Source: an uncultured Lachnospiraceae bacterium (lineage in GTDB: Bacteria > Bacillota > Clostridia > Lachnospirales > Lachnospiraceae). From it: a stretch of DNA of 64,000 nucleotides. The notes under the pieces are model-generated. The model had not been told where the DNA came from. It ran no database searches and saw nothing but the letters and a program-made list of their open reading frames with translations. Below are positions 24,168-33,627 of this stretch, in pieces (within the stretch, counting starts at the first letter, position 1; each line of letters opens with the position of its first letter). Where the stretch lies: positions 186,001-250,000 of the forward strand of contig CAJTKU010000003.1 in NCBI GenBank assembly GCA_910577015.1. The letters are read 5' to 3'. The translations under genes were made by a program, and so were the position numbers.

Positions 24168-25374
24168 ATTGTTCCCTGAAAGGAAGCAGGCTTCCTCTGA
24201 AGACGGCGTCGGCGCCGTGCTTTTCCCGGATGGCGTCAAGGGCGGCGTCCAGTTTTTTCTGTTTTTCATTTTCAGCTAAGGAGTTTTGCCCGTCAAACAA
24301 AGATAACTGCACCGGTTCTCCTTCGGGAACGAGCCGGGAAGTCCTGATGCCGAGAAGCCTGATGGGATTGCGGTTCCAGACGGCGTCAAACAGGGAAAGT
24401 GCAGTCTGGTAAATCACTTTTGTGGATGCGCTTGGAATTTCCAGCGTCATCTGGTGGGATACTGATTGAAAAGAACTGTATTTGATTTCCAGACAGACAA
24501 GTCCTGCTGCCTCATGGGAGGCGCGCAGGTGGCTGCCAACGGATTCGGCAAGTTTAAGCAGGGTATGTGCCGCTTCTTCCCGCTTCGTGACATCCCGGCT
24601 TAATGTTACGGAATTGCCGACACCTTTTCGTTTTGCAGGTTGTGACATGACTTTTGAATCGTCGATGCCGTTGGCATAATTCCAAAGAAGCATTCCATGG
24701 CTTTTTAAATGGGAAACCAGTATTGAGGAATCCGTTTTGGCGAGTTCGCCGATGGTAAGGATGCCTAGCTTATGCAGGGTATCCACGCTGGAGCGTCCGC
24801 ACATAAATAAGGAAGATACCGGAAGCGGCCATAGTTTTTCCCGGATTTCGTGGGAATACAGCGTATGTACCAAATTTGGCTTTTTGAAATCAGATGCCAT
24901 TTTTGCCAGTACTTTCCTGTCGGAAATCCCGATGTTAACGGTAAAACCGAAAAGCCTGTATATACTATCTTTTATGGAGACGGCTGCCTCTTTTGCAGAC
25001 GGATAAAGATGGGAAACAGAGGTAAAGTCCATGTAGCACTCGTCTATGCTTGCCTGTTCTGTGTCAGGACAGATATCATTCAAAAACTGCATCAGTTCCG
25101 CGCTTTTTTTCTCGTAAAAAGCATGTTCAGGGGAAACAATGGTAAGGCCGGGGCATTTTTTGACGGCATTTACCACGGGTTCGCCCGTTACTATGCCGTA
25201 TGATTTGGCGGGAATGGATTTGGCCAGCACAACGCCGTGGCGGCGTTCGATGTCGCCGCCCACAATCGACGGAATGGTCCGCAAATCCGTGGCGCTGCCC
25301 TCAGACAGCAGCTTCAGGGAACTCCAGCTAAGGTATGCGGAATTGACATCTATATGGAAGATAATCTGGTTCAC
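24166..25374 (-). CDS. dinB: DNA polymerase IV (Y-family, DinB type)
   Basis: The 402-residue Y-family polymerase starts at GTG 25374, because AAAGGAGG lies inside the longer frame just before it. The palm begins with FHIDVNSAYLSW (first catalytic Asp). The second carboxylate motif is ASIDECYMDF, and a helix-hairpin-helix follows (LGILTIGELAKTD), then the little-finger domain. It performs error-prone translesion synthesis past damaged bases. The C-terminal tail includes a PVQLSLF-like stretch that may be the clamp-binding motif. It is divergent from the M23 peptidase gene. Paralogue assignment (DinB versus UmuC-like) rests on overall length and lack of extra domains. Confidence 0.92.
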   Translation of the reverse strand: MNQIIFHIDVNSAYLSWSSLKLLSEGSATDLRTIPSIVGGDIERRHGVVLAKSIPAKSYGIVTGEPVVNAVKKCPGLTIVSPEHAFYEKKSAELMQFLNDICPDTEQASIDECYMDFTSVSHLYPSAKEAAVSIKDSIYRLFGFTVNIGISDRKVLAKMASDFKKPNLVHTLYSHEIREKLWPLPVSSLFMCGRSSVDTLHKLGILTIGELAKTDSSILVSHLKSHGMLLWNYANGIDDSKVMSQPAKRKGVGNSVTLSRDVTKREEAAHTLLKLAESVGSHLRASHEAAGLVCLEIKYSSFQSVSHQMTLEIPSASTKVIYQTALSLFDAVWNRNPIRLLGIRTSRLVPEGEPVQLSLFDGQNSLAENEKQKKLDAALDAIREKHGADAVFRGSLLPFREQ

Positions 25375-25496
25375 GGTCCTGCCTCCTTTTGTCATGATAT
25401 TCATTATATCCTTTGCAACTGTATCTTTACAACTAAAAAAAATACTGATAAAATGGGTTTGTTGATTGTTACAAAATTGTGAACGGTGAGATAAAG

Positions 25497-27086
25497 ATGT
25501 TGAAAAAAATTACCATGTACTATAAAAGGCTTAGATACACATATATAAAACTTGCAGCGGGCATACTTTTCATAGCGGCTCTCTTTTTACCGAGTTACAC
25601 CAAATGGGAAGACACCGGTGACAATATTTTTACCATTTTCCTGAATGGGAATGAAATAGGTGTGATTGGGGAAGCGGCACGTGCGGAAGAGCTGTTGCAG
25701 CAGGCCAGGAGGGAACTGGTTTCGGATTCCGATGAACTGGTGTTTATGGATGCGGACTTAAAACTGGAGGGCAACGCTGTTCTCTGGGGCAGGATAGATG
25801 ATGATGAAGAGATACAGGAGCGCATGGGCGTTGTACTGGAGGGCAGTATCAGGGAAACCTTACAGCGTTCTTATGTAATGAAGGTAAATAATTACATGGT
25901 AAACCTTGGAAGCAGGGATGAGGTGGTCCGGCTGCTGCAGTCTGCAGTGAACCAGTATGATACCGAGGAGAGGTATCAGGTCGGTCTGGTACACGCGGAG
26001 GGCAGGGAGTTCAATGTGCTGACAACGCAGATAACAGATACCGGGAAGCAGGACGTCTATGAAGTGCAGGCCTGCAATGTGCCTGCCATAAAAGGCGGTT
26101 TTACCGAAACCATGGATGCCATGTTTGACGGTGTGGAGCCTTCCAAAGAGAAAGATTTTGAGGATTATGAAACCGGCCTTATCAGCATGGGTTTTGCGGA
26201 AGAGGTGGAGATTGTGGAAGCCTATCTGGATACCGCGCAGCTCACACCGTTTGACCAGGCTCTGGAGGAAGTCATTAAGGAGCAGGCGGTCAATTCCGTG
26301 TATGAGGTAGTCTCCGGGGATACGCTCTCCGAAATTGCCATTAAGGTCAATATTCCCATGGACCAGATTGTGGCGATGAACGATGCGCTGGAAAACGAGA
26401 ATACCACCATCCGTGTAGGACAGGAATTAATCATTACCATTCCGGAGCCTGAACTTTCCGTGGACAGGCAGGAACAAATGTACTATGAAGAAATATATGA
26501 TGCGGATATTATTTATGTGGACAGGGATGACTGGTACACAACCCAGACTAAGACCATACAGGAGCCCAGCGCCGGTTTCAGGAGGGTGGTAGCCATCATT
26601 TCTTACCGCAACAATAAGGAAGTGGGCAGGGATATCCAGAAGGAAGAAGTTATAATGGCGGCCGTTCCCAAGATTGTGGAGAGGGGAACGATAATCCCGC
26701 CTACCTATATCAAACCTATTTCCGGCGGCCGGCAGACTTCCGGCTTTGGCAGGAGGAAAGCGCCCAAGAAGGGGGCAAGCACTTACCATAAGGGTGTGGA
26801 CTGGGCTGTGCCTACAGGTACGGCGGTTGTGGCATCCTGCGGCGGTACGGTCGTAAAGGCCGGCTGGGGCAGCGGCTACGGCTATGTCGTCTATATAAAC
26901 CATGAAGACGGCAGACAGACGCGCTATGCCCATCTGAGCAAGGTGCTGGTCAGCGTAGGACAAAACGTATCGCAGGGACAAAGAATAGCCCTCAGCGGTA
27001 ACACGGGCGTCAGCACGGGACCGCATCTGCACTTTGAAATGCTGATAAACGGTTCACAGGTAAATCCTCTGTCTTATCTCGAGTGA
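25497..27086 (+). CDS. Membrane-anchored LysM-G5-M23 peptidoglycan peptidase
   Basis: The 529-residue protein starts at ATG 25497. An N-terminal transmembrane anchor lies at about residues 15-36 (LAAGILFIAALFLPS). A large extracellular region follows, with a LysM module (YEVVSGDTLSEIAIKV, then IRVGQELIITIPE), a G5-like domain (QTKTIQEPSAGFRRV) and a C-terminal M23 metallopeptidase. Zinc ligands are visible in YHKGVDW and HLHFEM, plus the GNTGVSTGPHLHF signature. M23 enzymes cut peptide cross-bridges of peptidoglycan. It lies just upstream of murA, so the pair may serve wall growth, although about 190 bases separate them. Confidence 0.92.
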   Translation: MLKKITMYYKRLRYTYIKLAAGILFIAALFLPSYTKWEDTGDNIFTIFLNGNEIGVIGEAARAEELLQQARRELVSDSDELVFMDADLKLEGNAVLWGRIDDDEEIQERMGVVLEGSIRETLQRSYVMKVNNYMVNLGSRDEVVRLLQSAVNQYDTEERYQVGLVHAEGREFNVLTTQITDTGKQDVYEVQACNVPAIKGGFTETMDAMFDGVEPSKEKDFEDYETGLISMGFAEEVEIVEAYLDTAQLTPFDQALEEVIKEQAVNSVYEVVSGDTLSEIAIKVNIPMDQIVAMNDALENENTTIRVGQELIITIPEPELSVDRQEQMYYEEIYDADIIYVDRDDWYTTQTKTIQEPSAGFRRVVAIISYRNNKEVGRDIQKEEVIMAAVPKIVERGTIIPPTYIKPISGGRQTSGFGRRKAPKKGASTYHKGVDWAVPTGTAVVASCGGTVVKAGWGSGYGYVVYINHEDGRQTRYAHLSKVLVSVGQNVSQGQRIALSGNTGVSTGPHLHFEMLINGSQVNPLSYLE

Positions 27087-27274
27087 TAACGGCAACGGAA
27101 ATATCGAACAGGCATTCCCGTTTACAAATGAGAAGGATAGTTATATAATGGTAAAAATGAAGATTTTATTAAGATTTTAATTTGCACTTATGCATAAAGA
27201 TTCAGGGTCAGTAACCGGGACCTGCGGAAAGTGCTGTATTGCAGGCAGTGTGCAGTACGCATGGAAAGGAAAAG

Positions 27275-28567
27275 ATGGAACAATACGCAATCAGGGGCGG
27301 TAATCCATTGGTCGGTGAAGTGGAGATAGGAGGCGCCAAAAACGCAGCGCTTCCTATTATTGCGGCTTCCGCCATGACGGATGAAACCGTGCATATAGAG
27401 AACCTGCCGGATGTGCGGGATACCAATGTACTGCTGGAGGCCATGCAGGACATCGGTGTTTTGATAAATCGGGAAGAACGGCATAAAGTGACAGTGAACG
27501 CGGCCCGGATAAACAGTCTTCTGGTGGATGGCGACAATATCCGCAAAATACGCGCTTCCTATTATTTTCTGGGCGCGCTGCTTGCCAAATATAAAAGGGC
27601 GGAGGTAGCGCTTCCGGGCGGCTGCGATATCGGCTGCAGGGCGATTGACCAGCATATAAAAGGCTTTCGTGCTTTAGGCGCTGAAGTAAAAATTGAATAT
27701 GGATTGATAAAGGCACAGGCAGAGCATCTTAGGGGAAGCCATATTTACATGGACGTGGTTTCCGTAGGTGCGACCATCAACGTCATGATGGTGGCGGCTC
27801 TTGCCGAAGGACAGACCATTATAGAAAATGCGGCGAAAGAACCGCATGTGGTGGATTTGGCCAATTTTTTAAACAGCATGGGCGCCAATATCAAGGGAGC
27901 CGGTACGGATGTGATTCGTATCAAGGGCGTTACTCATCTGCACGGTACGGATTATGCCATTATACCGGACCAGATTGAGGCGGGCACTTTCATGTTTGCG
28001 GCAGCCATCACAAAAGGTGACATTACCGTGAAAAACGTTATCCCCAAACATCTGGAGTCCATAACGGCAAAACTGCTGGAGCTGGGATGCGAAATAGAGG
28101 AGTCCGACGATGCGGTCCGGGTTGTGGCGGCAAAGCCCCTCAGGCACACGCATGTAAAAACCCTTCCTTATCCCGGATTTCCCACCGACATGCAGCCGCA
28201 GATTACCGTTGCGCTGGCTCTTTCAAGCGGAACCAGCATTGTGACGGAAAGCATTTTTGAAAATCGTTTTAAATATGTGGATGAACTGACCCGTATGGGC
28301 GCCAGCATCAAGGTAGAGGGCAATACGGCCATTGTGGACGGCGTGGGTAAATACACAGGCGCCCGCATTTCTGCACCTGATTTGCGCGCCGGCGCGGCGC
28401 TGGTGCTTGCGGCGCTTTCGGCGGAAGGCTGTTCGGTTGTGGAGGAGGTTCACTACATCGAACGCGGCTACGAGGATTTCCACCTGAAGCTGCAGCTTCT
28501 GGGGGCGCAGATAGAAAAGGTAGATTCTGACAGAAGTTTGCAGAAATTTAGATTGAAAACGGGTTGA
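27275..28567 (+). CDS. murA: UDP-N-acetylglucosamine 1-carboxyvinyltransferase
   Basis: The 430-residue enzyme starts at ATG 27275 (AAGGAAAAG upstream). It catalyses the first committed step of peptidoglycan synthesis, transferring enolpyruvyl from phosphoenolpyruvate to UDP-GlcNAc. The catalytic Cys117 sits in LPGGCDIGCRAID, the fosfomycin target. GGAKNAALP near the N-terminus and YPGFPTDMQPQ are the substrate-binding signatures. Length is normal for MurA. Cys is kept at the position where fosfomycin-resistant enzymes have Asp, so fosfomycin sensitivity of this copy is plausible. Many Firmicutes have two murA copies and this could be either. The stop codon overlaps the promoter of metK. Confidence 0.95.
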   Translation: MEQYAIRGGNPLVGEVEIGGAKNAALPIIAASAMTDETVHIENLPDVRDTNVLLEAMQDIGVLINREERHKVTVNAARINSLLVDGDNIRKIRASYYFLGALLAKYKRAEVALPGGCDIGCRAIDQHIKGFRALGAEVKIEYGLIKAQAEHLRGSHIYMDVVSVGATINVMMVAALAEGQTIIENAAKEPHVVDLANFLNSMGANIKGAGTDVIRIKGVTHLHGTDYAIIPDQIEAGTFMFAAAITKGDITVKNVIPKHLESITAKLLELGCEIEESDDAVRVVAAKPLRHTHVKTLPYPGFPTDMQPQITVALALSSGTSIVTESIFENRFKYVDELTRMGASIKVEGNTAIVDGVGKYTGARISAPDLRAGAALVLAALSAEGCSVVEEVHYIERGYEDFHLKLQLLGAQIEKVDSDRSLQKFRLKTG

Positions 28568-28592
28568 CAAAGCGGTTTTGTCATAGTATTGT
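28564..28592 (+). promoter_or_regulatory. Sigma-A promoter of the SAM riboswitch/metK unit
   Basis: TTGACA (28564-28569), a 17-base spacer and TATTGT (28587-28592). The -35 box contains the TGA stop codon of murA. Confidence 0.8.
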
Positions 28593-28644
28593 TGTGTATA
28601 GATAAGAAAATTCCATATTGTAAATTTGCATCCTGCAAATATTT

Positions 28645-28817
28645 CTCTTATTCAGAGTGGTGGAGATACATAGGATCGGTGAAGCCACGGCAACCCCGTA
28701 CATGCGGAAGGTGCCTCCCTGAGCGAGCAAATCCTGTCATGGTACAGGTCGAACAATAAGAGGATTTGATTATCAAGGTATCGGGTCCGCTTAGAGTGAT
28801 AAGCGGACTTATTTTTA
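28645..28817 (+). promoter_or_regulatory. SAM-I (S-box) riboswitch with terminator
   Basis: The aptamer (28645-28763) is closed by CTCTTATT / AATAAGAG. It shows the S-box signatures CAGAGTGGTGGAGA, GGATCGGTGAAGCC, CGGCAACC and AAGGTGC. A terminator hairpin GTCCGCTT-loop-AAGCGGAC followed by T-rich sequence lies at 28785-28817. When S-adenosylmethionine binds, transcription is expected to stop before metK. The placement before the SAM synthetase gene is the classical feedback loop. Confidence 0.95.
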
Positions 28818-28871
28818 TCCACAGTTTTGTGGAAATATGCAGCTGCATGTGCAGCGGAACGGAGGAGAAAA

Positions 28872-30086
28872 ATGGAGAAAGAAAAATTGTTATTTACGTC
28901 AGAGTCTGTAACGGAAGGCCATCCCGATAAAATGTGTGACGCCATTTCCGACGCCATTCTGGACGCCCTTATGGAAAAAGACCCTATGAGCCGTGTTGCC
29001 TGTGAAACGGCAAGCTGCACCGGCTTTGTGCTTGTTACGGGGGAAATTACCACCAACGCCTATGTGGATATCCAGAAAATCGTCAGGGAAACGGTGGTGG
29101 AAATCGGATATAACAAGTCTGAGTACGGATTTGACGGCAATACCTGTGCAGTGCTGACAGCTATAGACGAGCAGTCGTCTGACATAGCCATGGGCGTGGA
29201 TAAAGCGCTGGAAGCAAGACAGCAGGAGAAAGCTTCCGCAGAAAGTGAAATGACGGAAGAGCAGCTGGAAGCCATAGGCGCCGGCGACCAGGGAATGATG
29301 TTCGGCTATGCAACCAATGAAAACGAAGAGTATATGCCTTATCCCATTTCCCTTGCACATAAACTGACCAAACAGCTCACGAAGGTGCGCAAAGACGGCA
29401 CGCTTCCTTACTTAAGGCCGGACGGCAAGAGCCAGGTTTCCGTACAGTATGACGAGGGCGGAAAACCGGTCAGGCTGGAGGCCGTTGTGCTTTCCACCCA
29501 GCATGATGCGGATGTCACACAGGAACAGATTCATGAAGATATCAAAAAATATGTGTTTGAGCCTGTTCTTCCGAAAGAACTGCTGGATGAAGACACCAAA
29601 TATTTTATCAATCCCACGGGCCGTTTTGTAATCGGCGGACCGCACGGGGATGCCGGACTGACAGGCCGTAAAATCATTGTGGACACCTACGGCGGCTATG
29701 CCCGTCACGGCGGCGGCGCATTTTCAGGCAAAGACTGCACAAAGGTGGACCGCTCCGCTGCCTATGCGGCGCGCTATGTGGCCAAAAACCTTGTAGCGGC
29801 AGGACTTGCTGATAAATGTGAGATTCAGCTTTCTTATGCAATCGGTGTGGCACAGCCTACTTCCGTCCGTGTGGATACCTTTGGCACGGGCAGGCTTTCT
29901 GAATTGGAACTGGTGAAAATCATCCGTGAAAATTTTGACCTTCGTCCGGCAGGCATTATTAAGATGCTGGATTTGCGCCGTCCTATTTACAAGCAGACGG
30001 CGGCTTACGGGCATTTTGGGCGCAATGATTTGAATTTGCCTTGGGAGCAGCTTGATAAGGTGGATGTCCTGAAAAAATATCTGTAA
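28872..30086 (+). CDS. metK: S-adenosylmethionine synthetase
   Basis: The 404-residue enzyme starts at ATG 28872 (CGGAGGAG upstream). It makes SAM from methionine and ATP. Visible landmarks are FTSESVTEGHPDK at the start, GAGDQGMMFGYA, and GGAFSGKDCTKVDRSAAY (P-loop-like, catalytic Lys). Length is normal for bacterial MetK. Expression should be shut down by SAM through the S-box riboswitch in its leader. A G+C-rich terminator follows, so it is a single-gene unit. Confidence 0.97.
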   Translation: MEKEKLLFTSESVTEGHPDKMCDAISDAILDALMEKDPMSRVACETASCTGFVLVTGEITTNAYVDIQKIVRETVVEIGYNKSEYGFDGNTCAVLTAIDEQSSDIAMGVDKALEARQQEKASAESEMTEEQLEAIGAGDQGMMFGYATNENEEYMPYPISLAHKLTKQLTKVRKDGTLPYLRPDGKSQVSVQYDEGGKPVRLEAVVLSTQHDADVTQEQIHEDIKKYVFEPVLPKELLDEDTKYFINPTGRFVIGGPHGDAGLTGRKIIVDTYGGYARHGGGAFSGKDCTKVDRSAAYAARYVAKNLVAAGLADKCEIQLSYAIGVAQPTSVRVDTFGTGRLSELELVKIIRENFDLRPAGIIKMLDLRRPIYKQTAAYGHFGRNDLNLPWEQLDKVDVLKKYL

Positions 30087-30114
30087 AACTATATTGGAGT
30101 AGAATAAGTTTCCG

Positions 30115-30160
30115 CACCCCGCGCCGACCTTCCATCGGCGCGGGGTGTTGCGTATTTTCC
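30115..30160 (+). terminator. Terminator of metK
   Basis: CACCCCGCGCCGA (30115-30127) pairs perfectly with TCGGCGCGGGGTG (30135-30147), followed by TTGCGTATTTT. Confidence 0.88.
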
Positions 30161-30235
30161 CTTGTTTTTGCCCTGATGGGTGACTCACAAGGGAAGATTC
30201 CTATCATACAGTAATCTTAAAATGCATCAAATAGC

Positions 30236-30264
30236 TTGTATTCTAGCTAGAATTTGCATATACT
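30236..30264 (+). promoter_or_regulatory. Promoter with embedded operator of the phd/doc pair
   Basis: TTGTAT (30236-30241), a 17-base spacer and TATACT (30259-30264). A perfect 14-bp palindrome ATTCTAGCTAGAAT (30240-30253) overlaps the end of the -35 and the spacer. This is where a Phd-type antitoxin would bind to repress its own operon. Confidence 0.75.
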
Positions 30265-30290
30265 ATAACTGAAAGCGAGGTGCATATAGA

Positions 30291-30533
30291 ATGACAATAG
30301 ATACAAACACAATGATTTCTATTACAGAAGCAAATCAAAATTTTTCAAAAGTAGTCAAGCTAGTTGACGAACATGGAACGGCGGTTATTCTGAAAAACAA
30401 TGTTCCCAGATATTTGGTCATTGATTTCAGTAAAGCAGAAAAAGTTAAAGTTGCCGGTAATGAAGAAGTTTTTGAAATATCTGAACGGTTAATAAAACAG
30501 AATACTGAAGCATATGAGGTTCTTGCAAAATGA
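30291..30533 (+). CDS. phd: Phd/YefM-family antitoxin
   Basis: The 80-residue protein has the Phd/YefM DNA-binding N-terminus (ISITEANQNFSKVVKLVDEHG, then AVILKNNVPRYLVID) and a charged C-terminal tail expected to fold on the toxin. It overlaps the toxin gene by 4 bases (ATGA), typical of type II modules. It should neutralise Doc and, together with it, repress the promoter at 30236-30264. The gene symbol reflects family, not proven orthology to the phage P1 protein. Confidence 0.9.
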   Translation: MTIDTNTMISITEANQNFSKVVKLVDEHGTAVILKNNVPRYLVIDFSKAEKVKVAGNEEVFEISERLIKQNTEAYEVLAK

Positions 30534-30907
30534 TTGTTTTAAGCAAAGAACAGGTACTAAAACTTCATGCAAGTTTAATAAAAGCTACCGGAGGAAGTGA
30601 CGGTATTCGTGATGAAGGAATGTTGGATTTAGCGTTAAATAATCCGTTTCAGTCATTTGACGGAAAAGAGCTTTATCCAAGCATTCAGGCAAAGGCGGCA
30701 CGGCTTTGTTTTGGATTGGTAAAAAGCCATGCAATGTTAGACGGAAACAAAAGACTTGGCGCGCATGTTATGTTGGTTTTTCTGGCATTAAATGGACATG
30801 AAATGTATTACAGTCAAAAGGAGCTAAGTGATGTAATCCTTGCATTGGCATCCGGTGATATTGGTGAAAAAGAAATCTTACAATGGATTATCAGTCATCA
30901 ACAATAA
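30530..30907 (+). CDS. doc: Doc (death-on-curing, Fic-fold) toxin
   Basis: The 125-residue protein has the Fic/Doc core motif, here HAMLDGNKRLG from about His67, which corresponds to Hx(F)xD/NxNKR of Doc. In Doc proteins this motif phosphorylates elongation factor Tu and stops translation. The third position is Met instead of the usual Phe; the His, Asp, Asn, Lys and Arg that matter are present. GGSDGIRDEGMLDLALNNPFQSF is the typical Doc N-terminus. It is translationally coupled to the antitoxin. The pair sits alone between metK and an esterase gene. Confidence 0.92.
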   Translation: MIVLSKEQVLKLHASLIKATGGSDGIRDEGMLDLALNNPFQSFDGKELYPSIQAKAARLCFGLVKSHAMLDGNKRLGAHVMLVFLALNGHEMYYSQKELSDVILALASGDIGEKEILQWIISHQQ

Positions 30908-31009
30908 GTCCCTGGTCTTTCTAATTTCCACGAGCTGCTTTTGAATACGGCAAATAAGAGCAATTTCATCATGTTTCTTTAAAGAGTGGTTTTAGGGAGG
31001 TAAGTGTGC

Positions 31010-31783
31010 ATGGTACGGATAGTGGAAAACTTGATTTACCAGGAGGGGGCGGGAGAGGCCGGGGGGCTGGATTTATACCTGCCGCAGAGGAAAGAATGTA
31101 AGGCCCTTTTTGTCTATTTTCATGGCGGAGGGCTGGAGAGCGGGGATAAGGCGGACGATAAGGGCGTCTGCAGGGAGCTGGCGGAGGAAGGCGTTGCGGT
31201 TGCAAGCGCAAATTACCGCATGTATCCCGGCGCTGTTTTCCCGCAGTATATCGAGGACGCTGCGAGAGCCGTGGCGTGGTGTCTTGGGCATGTGGGGGAA
31301 TATACCGCATATGAAAAGGTATTTGTGGGCGGTGTTTCGGCCGGTGCCTATCTTTCCATGATGCTCCATTTCTGTCCGCGGTTTTTGGCGGAATGCGGCG
31401 TGGATGAAAAGGAAATAGACGGGTATATTTTTGATGCAGGGCAGCCCACCGTGCATTTTAATGTCTTGCGGGAGCGGGGATGGGACCCTGCGGCGGTCAG
31501 GATTGATGAGGCGGCGCCGCTGTACTATCTGGAGGGGGAGAAACCGGTTGTAAAAAGCCAGCGGTTTCTGGTTGTGGTTTCCGATAACGACATACCCGGA
31601 AGGCGCGAACAGAATGAACTGCTGATTCGTACCATGGAAACCCATCAATATGACAGGAATCAGATTACTTACCGCGTGATGGAAGGATATACCCATGCGG
31701 GTTATGTGGGTGTTACCAATGAAAACGGAAGCTATCCCTACGCACGGATGATAAAAGATTTTTTGGAACCGTTCTTTGATTGA
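31010..31783 (+). CDS. Alpha/beta-hydrolase esterase (Aes/HSL-like)
   Basis: The 257-residue protein starts at ATG 31010 (AGGGAGG nine bases upstream; the GTG at 31004 would be too close). It has the oxyanion motif HGGG (FVYFHGGGLESG) and the nucleophile elbow GVSAG with Ser, a pairing typical of the hormone-sensitive-lipase-like esterase group. A late Asp and the His of GYTHAGYVG complete a plausible triad. It hydrolyses an ester, probably of a small acyl or acetyl-sugar substrate. There is no signal peptide. It precedes an ABC exporter gene by 50 bases. Confidence 0.85.
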   Translation: MVRIVENLIYQEGAGEAGGLDLYLPQRKECKALFVYFHGGGLESGDKADDKGVCRELAEEGVAVASANYRMYPGAVFPQYIEDAARAVAWCLGHVGEYTAYEKVFVGGVSAGAYLSMMLHFCPRFLAECGVDEKEIDGYIFDAGQPTVHFNVLRERGWDPAAVRIDEAAPLYYLEGEKPVVKSQRFLVVVSDNDIPGRREQNELLIRTMETHQYDRNQITYRVMEGYTHAGYVGVTNENGSYPYARMIKDFLEPFFD

Positions 31784-31833
31784 CTCCCCTAAAAAGAAAT
31801 GGTACTCTTAAAGGAGGGAAAAGGACAAAAAAC

Positions 31834-33594
31834 ATGGACAATAAAGAATATTCGACAGGGGAGCTGTTTAAGCGCTTTCTTCCTTATTATAAAAAGCATA
31901 AAAAAGTGGTTGCGGCGGATTTGGCCTGTGCGTCGCTGACAACTCTGTGTGAGCTGGTGCTGCCGATGATTATCCGGCATATCACCAATACAGCCATAGA
32001 GGATTTGGCGGCTCTTACGGTAAGCGTGGTCGGCAAAATGGCGCTTTTATACCTGGCGCTTCGCGTGGTGGACTGTCTGGCAAATTATTACATGGCGGAT
32101 ATGGGGCATGTGATGGGTGCGAGGATAGAAACGGATATGCGCCGGGATGCGTACGGGCATTTGCAGATGCTGTCCAACACATACTACAACAACACAAAAG
32201 TAGGGCAGATTATGGGCCGCATCACCAATGATTTGTTTGATGTGACGGAGTTTTCCCACCACTGTCCTGAAGAGTTTTTTATCGCGGGCATCAAGGCTGT
32301 GGTGGCATTTATTATCCTGGCGACGGTCAACCTGCCCCTTACCGTCCTTGTTTTTGTGATTGTGCCTGTCATGGCCTTTACCTGCATCAAACTGAACAGG
32401 AGGAGCAGGAGGGCATTTGCAAAGCAGAGAAGGCAGATTGGCGAACTCAACGCCGCCATAGAGGACAGCCTGCTTGGGCAGAAAGTGGTGAAAGCCTTTA
32501 CCAATGAAGAGGTGGAGGTGGAAAAGTTTGAAAAAGGCAATCTGGAGTTTCTGGAAATCAAGAAAGAAACCTACCGTTATATGGCGGCGTTCCAGACGGC
32601 AACGAGGGCTTTTGACGGATTGATGTATCTGACGGTCATTCTGGCCGGCGGCATTTTTGTGATAAAAGGGAAAATTACCCCCGGGGATTTGGTGGCTTAT
32701 ACCATGTATGTGTCTACTTTGATAGCCACCATCCGCAGAATTATAGAGTTTGCGGAGCAGTTCCAGAGGGGGCTTACCGGCATAGAACGCTTTTTGCAGA
32801 TTATGGATGCGGATATTGAGATTTTTGACGAGCCTGACGCGGTGGAGATGCCAAAGCCTGCAGGGCAGATTACCTTTGAGGATGTTTCCTTTGAATATCC
32901 CGATGACCATAACAGGGTATTCCGCAACCTGAACCTTTCGGTGAAACCGGGAGAAAAACTTGCCATCGTCGGGCCTTCCGGCGGGGGCAAGACAACCCTC
33001 TGCAACCTGATTCCCCGGTTTTACGATGTGACCGGCGGCAAAATTTCCATAGACGGCGTGGATATCAGGCGTTTTACCTTAAAGAGCCTTCGGAAAAATA
33101 TAGGTATCGTGCAGCAGGACGTTTACCTGTTTTCCGGTACGGTTATGGAGAATATCCTATACGGCGCGCCCGGCGCTTCAAGGGAAGAGGCTGTGGAGGC
33201 GGCAAAGAAAGCAGGGGCCCATGACTTTATCATGGAACTGAAGGACGGTTACGACACCTATGTGGGAGAGCGCGGTGTGAAGCTGTCCGGCGGACAAAAA
33301 CAGCGCATCAGCATTGCAAGGGTATTTTTAAAGAATCCCCCCATTATGATATTGGATGAAGCTACCTCGGCGCTGGACAATGAAAGCGAATTTGCGGTGG
33401 CGGCTTCCCTGAATAAGCTATCTGCGGGCAGGACGACCATTACCATAGCCCACAGGCTGTCAAGCATCAAAAATGCGGACCGCATTCTGGTGCTGACTGA
33501 TGAAGGCATTGTGGAGGAGGGCAGCCATGAAACGCTGATGAGGCAGGAAGGCATCTATTATCAGTTTTATACCATGGCGGACCGCATAAAATAG
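31834..33594 (+). CDS. ABC exporter, homodimer-type half-transporter
   Basis: The 586-residue protein starts at ATG 31834 (AAAAGGA upstream). It has six transmembrane helices and a nucleotide-binding domain with every catalytic element canonical: Walker A GPSGGGKTT, signature LSGGQKQR, Walker B MILDEATSALD and switch IAHRLS. It therefore can work as a homodimer, unlike the pair at 2393-5982. Family members export lipids, drugs or peptides; the cargo is unknown. It lies 33 bases upstream of dnaE and could be co-transcribed with it. Confidence 0.92.
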   Translation: MDNKEYSTGELFKRFLPYYKKHKKVVAADLACASLTTLCELVLPMIIRHITNTAIEDLAALTVSVVGKMALLYLALRVVDCLANYYMADMGHVMGARIETDMRRDAYGHLQMLSNTYYNNTKVGQIMGRITNDLFDVTEFSHHCPEEFFIAGIKAVVAFIILATVNLPLTVLVFVIVPVMAFTCIKLNRRSRRAFAKQRRQIGELNAAIEDSLLGQKVVKAFTNEEVEVEKFEKGNLEFLEIKKETYRYMAAFQTATRAFDGLMYLTVILAGGIFVIKGKITPGDLVAYTMYVSTLIATIRRIIEFAEQFQRGLTGIERFLQIMDADIEIFDEPDAVEMPKPAGQITFEDVSFEYPDDHNRVFRNLNLSVKPGEKLAIVGPSGGGKTTLCNLIPRFYDVTGGKISIDGVDIRRFTLKSLRKNIGIVQQDVYLFSGTVMENILYGAPGASREEAVEAAKKAGAHDFIMELKDGYDTYVGERGVKLSGGQKQRISIARVFLKNPPIMILDEATSALDNESEFAVAASLNKLSAGRTTITIAHRLSSIKNADRILVLTDEGIVEEGSHETLMRQEGIYYQFYTMADRIK

Positions 33595-33627
33595 TATGCG
33601 CAAAAGCAGCGCAGGAGTGAGGAAATT

